This document shows, one piece after another, positions 9,609 through 17,170 of a DNA stretch of 64,000 bases. The notes beneath the pieces were generated by a model. It was not told the DNA's origin, searched no databases, and worked only from the letters and a program-made list of their open reading frames with translations. Source of the DNA: RYN-230 sp963782185 (GTDB lineage Bacteria; Actinomycetota; Actinomycetes; Streptosporangiales; Streptosporangiaceae); contig CAWAJB010000016.1 of NCBI GenBank assembly GCA_963782185.1, forward strand, positions 62,001 to 126,000, given 5' to 3'. How positions within the stretch are numbered: the stretch's first letter is position 1; each line of letters opens with the position of its first letter. The position numbers and the translations under genes are program-made.

Positions 9609-10177
9609 GTGCTCGCCCTCCTCCTCATCGCGGCCTCGGTGGGCCTCTCCAACCTGGCCGCGGCCGTCGGCATCGGCTTCGGCGGCGTGACCGCCCGGAC
9701 CCGGGTCCGGGTCGGGCTGATCTTCGGGGTCTTCGAGGCGGGAATGCCCGTCATCGGCCTGGTCGTGGGCGCCGGCCTGGCCAGCGGCATCGGCCACACG
9801 GCCCGCTGGATCGGCGCCGCCGTGCTGATCGTCATCGGCATCGTCACCGTGATCCAGGCCTGGCGCCAGCCCGCGGAAACCGCCGGCGGCGCCGACAGCC
9901 CGGGCCAGCAGCCGCCTCAGAGATACAGCCTGGGACGGCTGATCATCAGCGCGTTCGCGCTCAGCCTGACAACCTCGCGGCCGGCTTCGCGCTCGGCACC
10001 CTGCATGTGAACGTGGCCGAGGGCGCCCTCGTCATCGGGGTGGTCAGCGTGCTGCTGTCCCTCGCCGGCCTCGAACTCGGCAGCCGGATCGGCGCCGCGG
10101 CCGGCCGCCGCGGCGAGCAGATCGGGGGCGCGATCCTGGTGGCCGTGGGCGTCGCTATGGCCGCCGGGGTCCTCTGA
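9609..10177 (+). pseudogene. MntP-like (manganese efflux) membrane protein, frame-shifted
   Basis: The start is GTG at 9609. The first frame encodes a polytopic protein with ALLLIAASVGLSNLAAAVGIGFGG and two further hydrophobic spans, then breaks after IISAFALSL at about 9966. The frame one base over continues without interruption as DNLAAGFALGTLHVN and GRRGEQIGGAILVAVGVAMAAGVL to a TGA at 10177. Restoring one G (CTGACAAC to CTGGACAAC) would recreate the SLDNLA motif typical of the MntP family, which has internal two-fold repeats with acidic and Asn residues. The joined product would be about 189 residues. The gene may be intact in the organism if the base was lost in sequencing. Confidence 0.75.
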
Positions 10178-10291
10178 TCCAGGCCGACCCGCCGGGCTCC
10201 GCCGGCCCGGTCCATCCCGCCTCGAATCGTCGGTCGGTCAGTGTCACCTCGTCGCTCAGGGCCGTTCCGCGGCCATGGCTACCGCTGCCGG

Positions 10292-10483
10292 TTACTCCTC
10301 CAGGCGGAGAGCCTGTTTCGGGCAGGACACGACGGCGCTGCGGACCGCGCCGGCCAGGGGCAGCGGCACTTCAGCGGCCAGAATGTGCAGGTAGTCTTCG
10401 TCGTCCAAGTCGAAGACCTCCGGGGCCAGGCCAGCGCATACGCCGTTGGCCTCACACAGGTCCCGGTCGACCGCCACCCGCAT
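10292..10483 (-). CDS. Small ferredoxin (probably [3Fe-4S])
   Basis: A 63-residue ferredoxin. Seen: RVAVDRDLCEANGVCAGLAPEVF near the start and SCPKQALRLEE at the end. The CX5C spacing with Gly before the second Cys, plus a third Cys followed by Pro, is the pattern of actinobacterial [3Fe-4S] ferredoxins that feed electrons to cytochromes P450 and other oxygenases. The ATG at 10483 is set by an AGGAGGGA ribosome site. No P450 or reductase gene is next to it. It is divergent from the methyltransferase at 10584. Confidence 0.9.
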   Translation of the reverse strand: MRVAVDRDLCEANGVCAGLAPEVFDLDDEDYLHILAAEVPLPLAGAVRSAVVSCPKQALRLEE

Positions 10484-10583
10484 CGCGATCCCTCCTCGCC
10501 GGCCCGCCGCACCCCCTCGTACGCGATTACGGTAGTACCGCAGCCGAGCAGGTCCCGGCCGGCCCGGGAGGAAAGGTGGACGA

Positions 10584-11243
10584 ATGACCACGGTCCCGGA
10601 CGCGCCCCCGATGCCCGCCGGGCTGCGGCACGCGGCCGAGGCGGCCAAGGGGTTCATGCCGCCCGCGGAAGGCCTGACCCTGTACCGGACCGCGGCGGCG
10701 TACGCCCCCCGCGGGCCTATCATGGAGATCGGCACCTACTGCGGCAAGTCCACGATCTACCTGGCCGCCGCGGCCCGCGACGCGGACCAGGTCGTGGTGA
10801 CAGTGGATCATCACCACGGGTCGGAGGAGAACCAGCCCGGCTGGGAGTACCACGACACCACGCTGGTGGACGAGCGGACCGGGCGGCTGGACACCCTGCC
10901 GCACTTCCGCGCCACGCTCGCCGCGGCCGGCCTGGAAGCCCACGTCGTCGCCGTTGTGGGCCGGTCCGCCCAGGTCGCGGGCCTGTGGCGGACGCCGCTG
11001 GGCATGCTGTTCATCGACGGCGGGCACACCGACGCCGCCGCCCAGGCGGACTACGCGAACTGGTCGCCGTGGGTGACCCGCGGCGGCGCCCTGGCCATTC
11101 ACGACGTGTTCCCTGACCCGGCCGACGGCGGCCAGGCCCCCTACCGGATCTACCAGCAGGCTCTCACCTCCGGGGAGTTCTCCGAGGTCGCGGTGCACGG
11201 CTCCCTCCGCGTCCTCGAACGCACCACCCCCGGCCCCGCTTAG
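10584..11243 (+). CDS. Class I SAM-dependent methyltransferase (Methyltransf_24-like)
   Basis: A 219-residue Rossmann-fold protein with motif I IMEIGTYCGKSTIYLA, acidic VTVDHHHG at the end of strand 2, LFIDGGHT in the strand 4 region, and a C-terminal LRVLER strand. The DHHHGSEENQPGWEYHD loop is His-rich. The layout resembles O-methyltransferases acting on sugar or small-molecule hydroxyls. The start ATG at 10584 follows AGGAAAGG. It is convergent with the toroid-protein gene and may belong to the same locus. The substrate is unknown. Confidence 0.8.
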   Translation: MTTVPDAPPMPAGLRHAAEAAKGFMPPAEGLTLYRTAAAYAPRGPIMEIGTYCGKSTIYLAAAARDADQVVVTVDHHHGSEENQPGWEYHDTTLVDERTGRLDTLPHFRATLAAAGLEAHVVAVVGRSAQVAGLWRTPLGMLFIDGGHTDAAAQADYANWSPWVTRGGALAIHDVFPDPADGGQAPYRIYQQALTSGEFSEVAVHGSLRVLERTTPGPA

Positions 11244-11264
11244 CCCTCCCCAGACGCCGACCGC

Positions 11265-11320
11265 AGTCGATCGTGGACGCTTTGGGCTGTCCAGGCAGCC
11301 ATTTCCGTCCACGATCGACT
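11265..11320. terminator. Hairpin between convergent genes
   Basis: Perfect 15-base arms (11265-11279 and 11306-11320) flank a 26-base loop that itself contains a GGCTG/CAGCC stem. It follows the methyltransferase stop (11243) and faces the end of the toroid gene (11428), so it is well placed as a bidirectional terminator. Confidence 0.6.
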
Positions 11321-11412
11321 CGCAGACAGGGAGTACCGGGATGAATGTGGCTGATGATGCTGGTGATGCGCGTCAGCCCGGCCTGGGCTGTGCGTCATAT
11401 GGAAATCCGATG

Positions 11413-11430
11413 TGACTGAATGTTCAGTCA
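11413..11430. promoter_or_regulatory. TetR-type operator-like palindrome
   Basis: TGACTGAA-TG-TTCAGTCA is a perfect 8-base inverted repeat around a 2-base spacer, the shape of many TetR/AcrR operators. It sits at the end of the toroid-protein gene and upstream of no obvious start codon, so its role is unclear. Confidence 0.4.
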
Positions 11431-12732
11431 GGGGTGAATACGGCGCGGTCGCGGCGGCGGGATGCCGCCACGGATCAGTGGGGTCACCCGGGTCACGCTG
11501 GGCGGGGACAGCCGCACGGCTCGGCGCCGTCTGCGCCGGACCAGCCCGCCCCGGCACCCGTCCGCGCCGCCGGACCAGCCCGCTGCCCCGGCCCCGTCCG
11601 CGGGGCCATGCCCGTCTGCGGCGGGCAGGTCGCGGAACAGGGCCGAGCCCGGGGTGGTCCGGGACAGGGCGTCGGCGGCCAGGATCATCGCCGCCGCGGT
11701 CCAGCTGCTCCGCTCGTCCGGGAAGTGAGCCTGGTTCGCGTACTGCCAGCCGGTCCAGTACCCCCCGTCCGCGTCCCGCAGATGCTGGACCTCCCCGAAC
11801 AGGGTCAGGGCCCGGTCGGAGTCACCCAGGGCGTCGAGCGCCATGACCAGCTCACAGGTTTCCGCGCCGGTCACCCACGGTTCGTCGCTGACGCAGCGCA
11901 CGCCCAGCCCCGGGACCACGAACTCGGCCCACCCGGAGTCGAGGCGGGCCCGCGCGGCCGCACCGCGGACCGGGCCGGCCAGCACCGGGTAGTACCAATC
12001 CATTGAGTACCGGCTCTTGTCCGCAAACGCCCCGGGGTGGCACGCCACCACGTGACCGAGCCGCCGGGCGGCCTGCTCCCAGCGCGGTTGCGGCTTACCG
12101 GCCAGCCGGGCCAGCCGCGCGGCGCACACCAGGCTCTGGTACGTGCTGGAGCACCCGGTCAGCAGCGCGAACCTCGCGGGCGTGCCATCCGCCGAACGCT
12201 TCCAGACGATCTCGCCCCGCGGGAGCTGCAGATCGAGCACGAACCCCATCGCGCGGCGCACCACCGGCCACATCGCGGCCAGGAAGGCGCGGTCGCCGGT
12301 GAGCAGGTACTCGTGCCAGGTACCGACCGCGACATAGGCGGTCTGGTTGCTCTCGGCCGCGGCGTCGGTCACGATTCCGGCCTCAGTCCGCCTCGGCCAC
12401 GATCCGTCGGCGCGCTGGGCTTCGCGCAGCCAGCCGTAGGCCCGCCGGGCCGGGCCGGACAGCCCGCAGACGGACAGCGCCATCGCGCACTCGATGTGGT
12501 CCCAGGCGTCCGCGTGCCCGTCCGGCCAGCTGATCGCGCCGTCGGGCTCCTGGAGGCCGGCGATGTGCTCGGCGGTGGCGAGGACCTCGGCCGCGGTCAG
12601 CACGCCCGGCACGCCCGGCACCCCGTAGCGGCGCACGGTAGTCATCCGAGGACGGTCCGCAGTCGCGGCCGGGCCGGCGGGCTGGGGATGGCCGTTGCTC
12701 ACCGAGCCGGCCAGGTAGTCAGGCGAGGGCAT
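11428..12732 (-). CDS. Alpha/alpha-toroid (prenyltransferase/terpenoid-cyclase-like) protein
   Basis: A 434-residue protein of the alpha/alpha six-barrel type that databases often label prenyltransferase or terpene-cyclase-like. Repeated helical-hairpin motifs are visible: LQEPDGAISWPDGHADAWDH, LREAQRADGSWP, LFGEVQHLRDADGGYWTG. These QxxDGxW-type turns resemble QW motifs of squalene cyclases and also glycan-processing six-hairpin enzymes. The DXDD acid motif of cyclases is not seen. The last 60 residues are Arg/Pro-rich and probably disordered. It overlaps the upstream methyltransferase by 14 bases, indicating coupled translation. No function is assigned. Confidence 0.75.
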   Translation of the reverse strand: MPSPDYLAGSVSNGHPQPAGPAATADRPRMTTVRRYGVPGVPGVLTAAEVLATAEHIAGLQEPDGAISWPDGHADAWDHIECAMALSVCGLSGPARRAYGWLREAQRADGSWPRRTEAGIVTDAAAESNQTAYVAVGTWHEYLLTGDRAFLAAMWPVVRRAMGFVLDLQLPRGEIVWKRSADGTPARFALLTGCSSTYQSLVCAARLARLAGKPQPRWEQAARRLGHVVACHPGAFADKSRYSMDWYYPVLAGPVRGAAARARLDSGWAEFVVPGLGVRCVSDEPWVTGAETCELVMALDALGDSDRALTLFGEVQHLRDADGGYWTGWQYANQAHFPDERSSWTAAAMILAADALSRTTPGSALFRDLPAADGHGPADGAGAAGWSGGADGCRGGLVRRRRRRAVRLSPPSVTRVTPLIRGGIPPPRPRRIHP

Positions 12733-13507
12733 GCGCCTGCTCAGGTACGTGACCAGCCTGGACGGCGCCGGCGTCCCCGGCGGGCCCGCAGCCCGCGGGC
12801 GGCTTGCCCGCGTAGATGACGATGCTCTTGCCGATCAGCGGGTTCAGGGCCCGCTCGGCCAGCCGGGTCGCGGCGGGCTTCTTCATGATGTCCCAGACCA
12901 GCAGCCGGTGGTAGGCGCGGGCCAGTGGGTGGCCGTCGTCGTGCACGCCGACCGCGCACTTCAGCCACCAGTACGGCGAATGCAGGCCGTGCGCGTGATG
13001 GTGCCCGCTGACCCGCAGCCCGGCCCGGGCCAGCTTGGTTTCCATCTCGGCCCGGGTGTAGATGCGGATGTGGCCGCCCGGGACATTGTGGTAATCGTCG
13101 GACAGCCGCCAGCAGATCCGCTCGGGCAGCCACGCGGGCACGGTCACCGCCACCTGCCCGCCCGGCCGCAGCACCCGCGCGATCTCGCGCAGGGCCCCCC
13201 AGTCGTCCGGGATGTGCTCGAGTACCTCGGCCGCGATCACCCGGTCGAAGGAGCCGTCGGGGAACGGCATCCGGGTCGCATCGCCGCGCACGGCCCGGGT
13301 CCCGGCCCCGGCCGGGACCTCGCCGGCCGCCGCCATCGCCCCCACCATGCCGGCCACCCCGTGCAGTTCATCCTCGTCCGCGTCCAGGGCCACCACGGAC
13401 GCGCCGCGGCGCATCGCCTCGAACGCGTGCCGTCCCGCGCCGCAGCCGAGGTCGAGCACGCGGTCACCGGCCCCGGCCGGCAGCCGGGTGAAGTCGACGG
13501 TCAGCAC
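12719..13507 (-). CDS. Class I SAM-dependent methyltransferase
   Basis: A 262-residue methyltransferase. It has motif I RVLDLGCGAGRHAFEA, the acidic VVALDADEDEL, the FDRVIAAEVLEHIPDD post-motif and LRPGGQVAVTVP. The C-terminal half has a His-rich stretch (GHHHAHGLHSPYWWLK) and a conserved-looking ALNPLIGKSIVIYAGKP end. The start at 13507 overlaps the stop of the glycosyltransferase, and the end overlaps the toroid gene, making a tightly coupled three-gene unit. The probable substrate is the product of the neighbouring glycosyltransferase; this is inference from context only. Confidence 0.85.
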   Translation of the reverse strand: MLTVDFTRLPAGAGDRVLDLGCGAGRHAFEAMRRGASVVALDADEDELHGVAGMVGAMAAAGEVPAGAGTRAVRGDATRMPFPDGSFDRVIAAEVLEHIPDDWGALREIARVLRPGGQVAVTVPAWLPERICWRLSDDYHNVPGGHIRIYTRAEMETKLARAGLRVSGHHHAHGLHSPYWWLKCAVGVHDDGHPLARAYHRLLVWDIMKKPAATRLAERALNPLIGKSIVIYAGKPPAGCGPAGDAGAVQAGHVPEQAHALA

Positions 13508-14808
13508 GGCTGGTCTTCGTTGCGGGAAGGAAGGGGACCACGCGCGGCGCCGGGCCGGGCGGGGAAGCGCGTCATCGCATCGCGGTACCGCTCCACCGTC
13601 GCGCGTGCGACCGCGGGCCAGGCGAACCGTTCCTGCACCCGCTGCCAGGCGGCGGCGCCGAGCCGGGCGCGCTCGGTGGGGGAGTCGAGCAGGCTGCGCA
13701 GCGCGGCCGCGAGCACCTCGGGGTTCCCCGGTTCCACGAGGACCGCGGCGTCCCCCGTGACCTCGGGGAGGGCGCCGGTGCGGCTGGCAATGAGCGGCGT
13801 TCCCGAGGCCATGTGTTCAACTGCAGGCAACGAAAACCCCTCGTAGAGCGAGGGGACCACGGCGATCTCAGCACTCGCGCACAACCGGGACAATTCGCTA
13901 TCGCTGATTCCGTGCACGAACCGGACCCGGTCCCCGAGGGCGAGGTCGCTGACCAGTTTCTCGGTCGGCCCGCCCGCCGCGGGCCTGCCGACCACGATGA
14001 GCTGGCCCTCGCGCTCCACGGTGATCTTCGCGAAGGCCTGGAGCAGCATGGACACCCCTTTGAGCGGGGAGTCGGCGCTGGCCACGGCCACGATCCGGCC
14101 CGGGACCCGGGGTGCCTTCCCGGGATGGAACAGCCGGGTGTCCACGCCGAGCGGGATCACGTGCACGCGGTCCGGGTCGACCCCGAAGTCGCGGCAGATA
14201 TCGGCCCGGGAGGCCTGCGAGGCGGTGAGGACCGGGCCCACCCGGCGGGCCACCCGGCCCTGCATCCGGACGAACGAGTACCAGCGCCACTTGCCGACCC
14301 GGGCCCAGCCCCGGGAGGACTCCAGCTCGATCCGCCGGTCCACGCTGATCGGGTGGTGGATGCTGGTCACCAGGGGGAGGCCGAGCCGGGCCAGGCCGAG
14401 CATTCCGTAGGCCAGCACCTGGTTGTCGTGGACCAGGTCAAAGTCGCCCGCGCGGGCGCGCAGCGCACGCAGGGCCCGAAGGCTGAACGTGAGCGGCTCG
14501 GGGAACGCGCCGGTCTTCATCACGCCGAACTCCAGGACGTCGATCCAGTCCCGGTACTCCGACAGTTTCGGGGTGCGGAACGGGTCGTCATCGGCATACA
14601 AGTCCAGGCTGGGTACCTCGCGGAGCACCGGGCCCGGTTCCAGCTCAGGGTAGGGCTGGCCGGAGAACACCTCGACGTGGTGCCCGAGCGCGGCCAGCTC
14701 ACGGGACAGGTGACGCAGGTAGATGCCCTGGCCGCCGCAGTGCGGCTTGCTGCGGTAGGACAGCAGCGCGACGCGCAGCGGCCGGCCCGTGCTGCTCCCG
14801 GTGCTCAT
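13501..14808 (-). CDS. GT4-family glycosyltransferase
   Basis: A 435-residue GT-B glycosyltransferase. The N-terminal loop is PHCGGQGIYLRHLSRELAALGHHVEVF. The donor domain shows VIPLGVDTRLFHPG, IVAVASADSPLKGV and the EX7E-type motif PSLYEGFSLPAVEHMASGTP. It is predicted to transfer a nucleotide-activated sugar with retention. ATG at 14808 is chosen because the family fold starts a few residues later (RVALLSYRSKPHCGG); the open frame runs far upstream as a shadow. It is the first gene of the overlapping trio and is divergent from the GDP-mannose-dehydratase-like gene, which may supply the donor sugar. Confidence 0.9.
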   Translation of the reverse strand: MSTGSSTGRPLRVALLSYRSKPHCGGQGIYLRHLSRELAALGHHVEVFSGQPYPELEPGPVLREVPSLDLYADDDPFRTPKLSEYRDWIDVLEFGVMKTGAFPEPLTFSLRALRALRARAGDFDLVHDNQVLAYGMLGLARLGLPLVTSIHHPISVDRRIELESSRGWARVGKWRWYSFVRMQGRVARRVGPVLTASQASRADICRDFGVDPDRVHVIPLGVDTRLFHPGKAPRVPGRIVAVASADSPLKGVSMLLQAFAKITVEREGQLIVVGRPAAGGPTEKLVSDLALGDRVRFVHGISDSELSRLCASAEIAVVPSLYEGFSLPAVEHMASGTPLIASRTGALPEVTGDAAVLVEPGNPEVLAAALRSLLDSPTERARLGAAAWQRVQERFAWPAVARATVERYRDAMTRFPARPGAARGPLPSRNEDQPC

Positions 14809-15102
14809 CACGCAGGTACGCACCTCTCGTTGGCAGCTGACTGTCCGGTATGTGCCGCAGTGGCGGGCTTGCGGGGATCCGCCCGCTGTCCGCCCGGGCT
14901 GGCCCGCGTGGCCTGTTAGGCAGCGAACATTACCATCGGGTATGCGTGGCGCCGGGAGCCGGGACTGGCGCGTCCGCCACGGCCCGCGAGCCCGCCGTGC
15001 CCACGGCGGTAAGCTGCGCCGACGTACCCTGAGGTGGCACGAGCTGAGCCGGTGTGGCCGGCCGCGTGCGGATATGGCCCGTTCGCGGGCCGGGATGGCC
15101 CG
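14809..15102. other. Divergent intergenic region
   Basis: 294 bases separate the GT4 gene (minus) and the dehydratase gene (plus). No open frame with recognisable similarity was found. It should hold promoters for both units; I cannot point to a convincing -35/-10 pair. Confidence 0.5.
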
Positions 15103-16158
15103 GTGGCCAGGACGGAGGCTCCGCTGACGAGGCGTGCACTGATCACCGGGATCACCGGGCAGGACGGCTCGTACCTGGCCGAACACCTGCTGATGCAGGA
15201 TTATGAGGTGTGGGGGCTCGTCCGGGGGCAGTCCAACCCCCGGGTGCGGGGCGTCCGCCAGCTGCTCGGCGACATCCGGCTGGTCCGCGGCGACCTGCTC
15301 GATCAGGGCAGCCTGATCGCCGCGGTGGAGAAGGTCCAGCCGGACGAGGTCTACAACCTGGCCGCGATCTCCTACGTGCCGATGTCGTGGCAGCAGGCCG
15401 AGCTGACCGGCGAGGTGACCGGCCTGGGTGTGCTCCGGGTGCTGGAGGCGATCCGGGTGTGCAGCGGGATCAGTGCGTCGCGCACGCCGCGGGGCGGCCA
15501 GATCCGCTTTTACCAGGCGTCCTCGTCGGAGATGTTCGGCCAGGTGCGGGAGAGCCCGCAGACCGAGCAGACCCCGTTCCACCCGCGCAGCCCGTACGGG
15601 GTGGCCAAGGCGTACGGCCATCACCTGACCCAGAACTACCGTGAGTCGTACGGCATGTTCGCGGTGTCCGGGATCCTGTTCAACCACGAGTCGCCGCGCC
15701 GGGGTGCGGAGTTCGTCAGCCGCAAGGTGTCCCTCGGCGTGGCCAAGATCAAGCTGGGGCACGAGCGGCAGCTGCGGCTCGGCACCCTGTGGTCGCGCCG
15801 GGACTGGGGGTTCGCCGGGGACTACGTCCGGGCCATGCGCCTGATGCTGGGCCAGGACGAGGCGGAGGATTACGTGGTCGGCACCGGGGTGACGCACAGC
15901 GTCGAGGAGCTGGTCGAGCGGGCGTTCGCGGTGGCCGGGCTGGACTGGCGGGATCACGTCACGGTGGACGCGGCGTTCGTCCGCCCGGCCGAGGTGGACC
16001 AGCTGTGCGCGGACCCCGCCAAGGCGGCGGGGCGGCTCGGCTGGGAACCCACGGTCGGCTTCGACGAGCTGATCACGATGATGGTGGAGTCAGACCTGAA
16101 GCTGCTGTCCGGGCCGGGCGGGCACGAGGACGACGCGTTCGGGCCGGACGCCTGGTGA
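15103..16158 (+). CDS. GDP-mannose 4,6-dehydratase-like SDR enzyme
   Basis: An extended short-chain dehydrogenase of about 351 residues. It shows the nucleotide-binding RALITGITGQDGSYLAEHL, the substrate motif FYQASSSEMFG, the catalytic SPYGVAKAYGHH (YxxxK), FNHESPRRG and WSRRDWGFAGDYVRAM. These are diagnostic of GDP-mannose 4,6-dehydratases, which make GDP-4-keto-6-deoxymannose. The start is uncertain: GTG at 15103 is used, but a GGAGG at about 15114 points to a start nearer the ALITG strand for which no standard start codon is present. It lies opposite the glycosyltransferase, so a deoxysugar-containing glycoconjugate is plausible. Confidence 0.88.
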   Translation: MARTEAPLTRRALITGITGQDGSYLAEHLLMQDYEVWGLVRGQSNPRVRGVRQLLGDIRLVRGDLLDQGSLIAAVEKVQPDEVYNLAAISYVPMSWQQAELTGEVTGLGVLRVLEAIRVCSGISASRTPRGGQIRFYQASSSEMFGQVRESPQTEQTPFHPRSPYGVAKAYGHHLTQNYRESYGMFAVSGILFNHESPRRGAEFVSRKVSLGVAKIKLGHERQLRLGTLWSRRDWGFAGDYVRAMRLMLGQDEAEDYVVGTGVTHSVEELVERAFAVAGLDWRDHVTVDAAFVRPAEVDQLCADPAKAAGRLGWEPTVGFDELITMMVESDLKLLSGPGGHEDDAFGPDAW

Positions 16159-16187
16159 ATCAGCGCCCGGGCGCCTGGTAGGCCAGC

Positions 16188-16919
16188 TCAGGAGACGCCG
16201 GCGCCGACCGCGCTGCCGATCAGGAACGTGATCCCGGCCGCGACCGCGCCCAGGATGAGCTGCCGCAGCGCGCCGCGCAGGAACGGGCGGTCGGTGAGCC
16301 GGGCCACCAGGCCGCCGCCGACGAACGCGGCCACCGCGGCCAGGCCGAGCGCCACGGCCAGGCTGTCCAGCCCGAGGAGGTAGGGCAGCAGCGGGATCAG
16401 CGCGCCGACCGCGAACGTGGCCAGCGACGCGCCGGCCGCGGTGTACGGCGAGGGCAGGTCGTGGTGGTCCACGCCCAGTTCCTCGCGGACGTGCACGCCC
16501 AGGGCCTGCTCGGGATGAGCCGAGATCTGCTCCGCGACCCGGTCGGCCAGGTCCGCCTCCACCCCCTGCCGGCGGAAGCTGGCCGCGAGTTCCTTCTGCT
16601 CCGAGACGGCGTTGTGCTTGAGTTCGTGCTCCTCCTTGCGGACCTCCGCCTGGATGAGCTCGTTCTGGGAGGAGACCGAGACGTACTCGCCGGTCGCCAT
16701 CGAGAACGCGCCGGCCGCCAGCCCGGCCAGGCCGGTGAGCACGATGAAGTGCGGGGACCCGCCGGAGGCGCCGACTCCCGCGCCCACGCCCGCGATCAGC
16801 GAGACGTTGGTGACCAGCCCGTCCATGGCCCCGAACACGGCAGGGCGCAGCCAGCCACCGGACACGTCCTTGTGCTCGTGGCCGTGGGCCTCGTTCTGCT
16901 CGTTGATCTCAACCGTCAT
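16188..16919 (-). CDS. VIT1/CCC1-type transporter family membrane protein
   Basis: A 243-residue membrane protein. The first helix carries RPAVFGAMDGLVTNVSLIAGVG, the second GAFSMATGEYVSVSSQNEL, followed by a soluble Glu-rich insertion (EVRKEEHELKHN) and three C-terminal helices. This is the arrangement of the vacuolar iron transporter/nodulin-like family, which moves Fe(II) or Mn(II); the insertion provides metal-binding acidic residues. The ATG at 16919 is followed by a His-rich start (EAHGHEHKD). An upstream open extension to 17111 has no family features. Confidence 0.88.
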   Translation of the reverse strand: MTVEINEQNEAHGHEHKDVSGGWLRPAVFGAMDGLVTNVSLIAGVGAGVGASGGSPHFIVLTGLAGLAAGAFSMATGEYVSVSSQNELIQAEVRKEEHELKHNAVSEQKELAASFRRQGVEADLADRVAEQISAHPEQALGVHVREELGVDHHDLPSPYTAAGASLATFAVGALIPLLPYLLGLDSLAVALGLAAVAAFVGGGLVARLTDRPFLRGALRQLILGAVAAGITFLIGSAVGAGVS

Positions 16920-17170
16920 GATGGCTGTCCCAGGAGGTGTGGGTTCAGGGAGTTGTGCGGGTCCGCGGTTCTCGGCGTCCGCGGGGCGCTCCGGGCCAGC
17001 GCGCGTCCGTGCGCCGGCGCGGTTCTGCGCTTTTGCGCGCATCCGCGCCCACTCGCCAGCAGTAAGCGTTCGCGCCGATAGCCATGCTTTAACCCCCGTG
17101 CCCATACCCATTATTCCAGTTGCCGGGGCCGCCGGGCCGGACCCGTCCCTCGTGCCGCCCGGCGGGCCAG

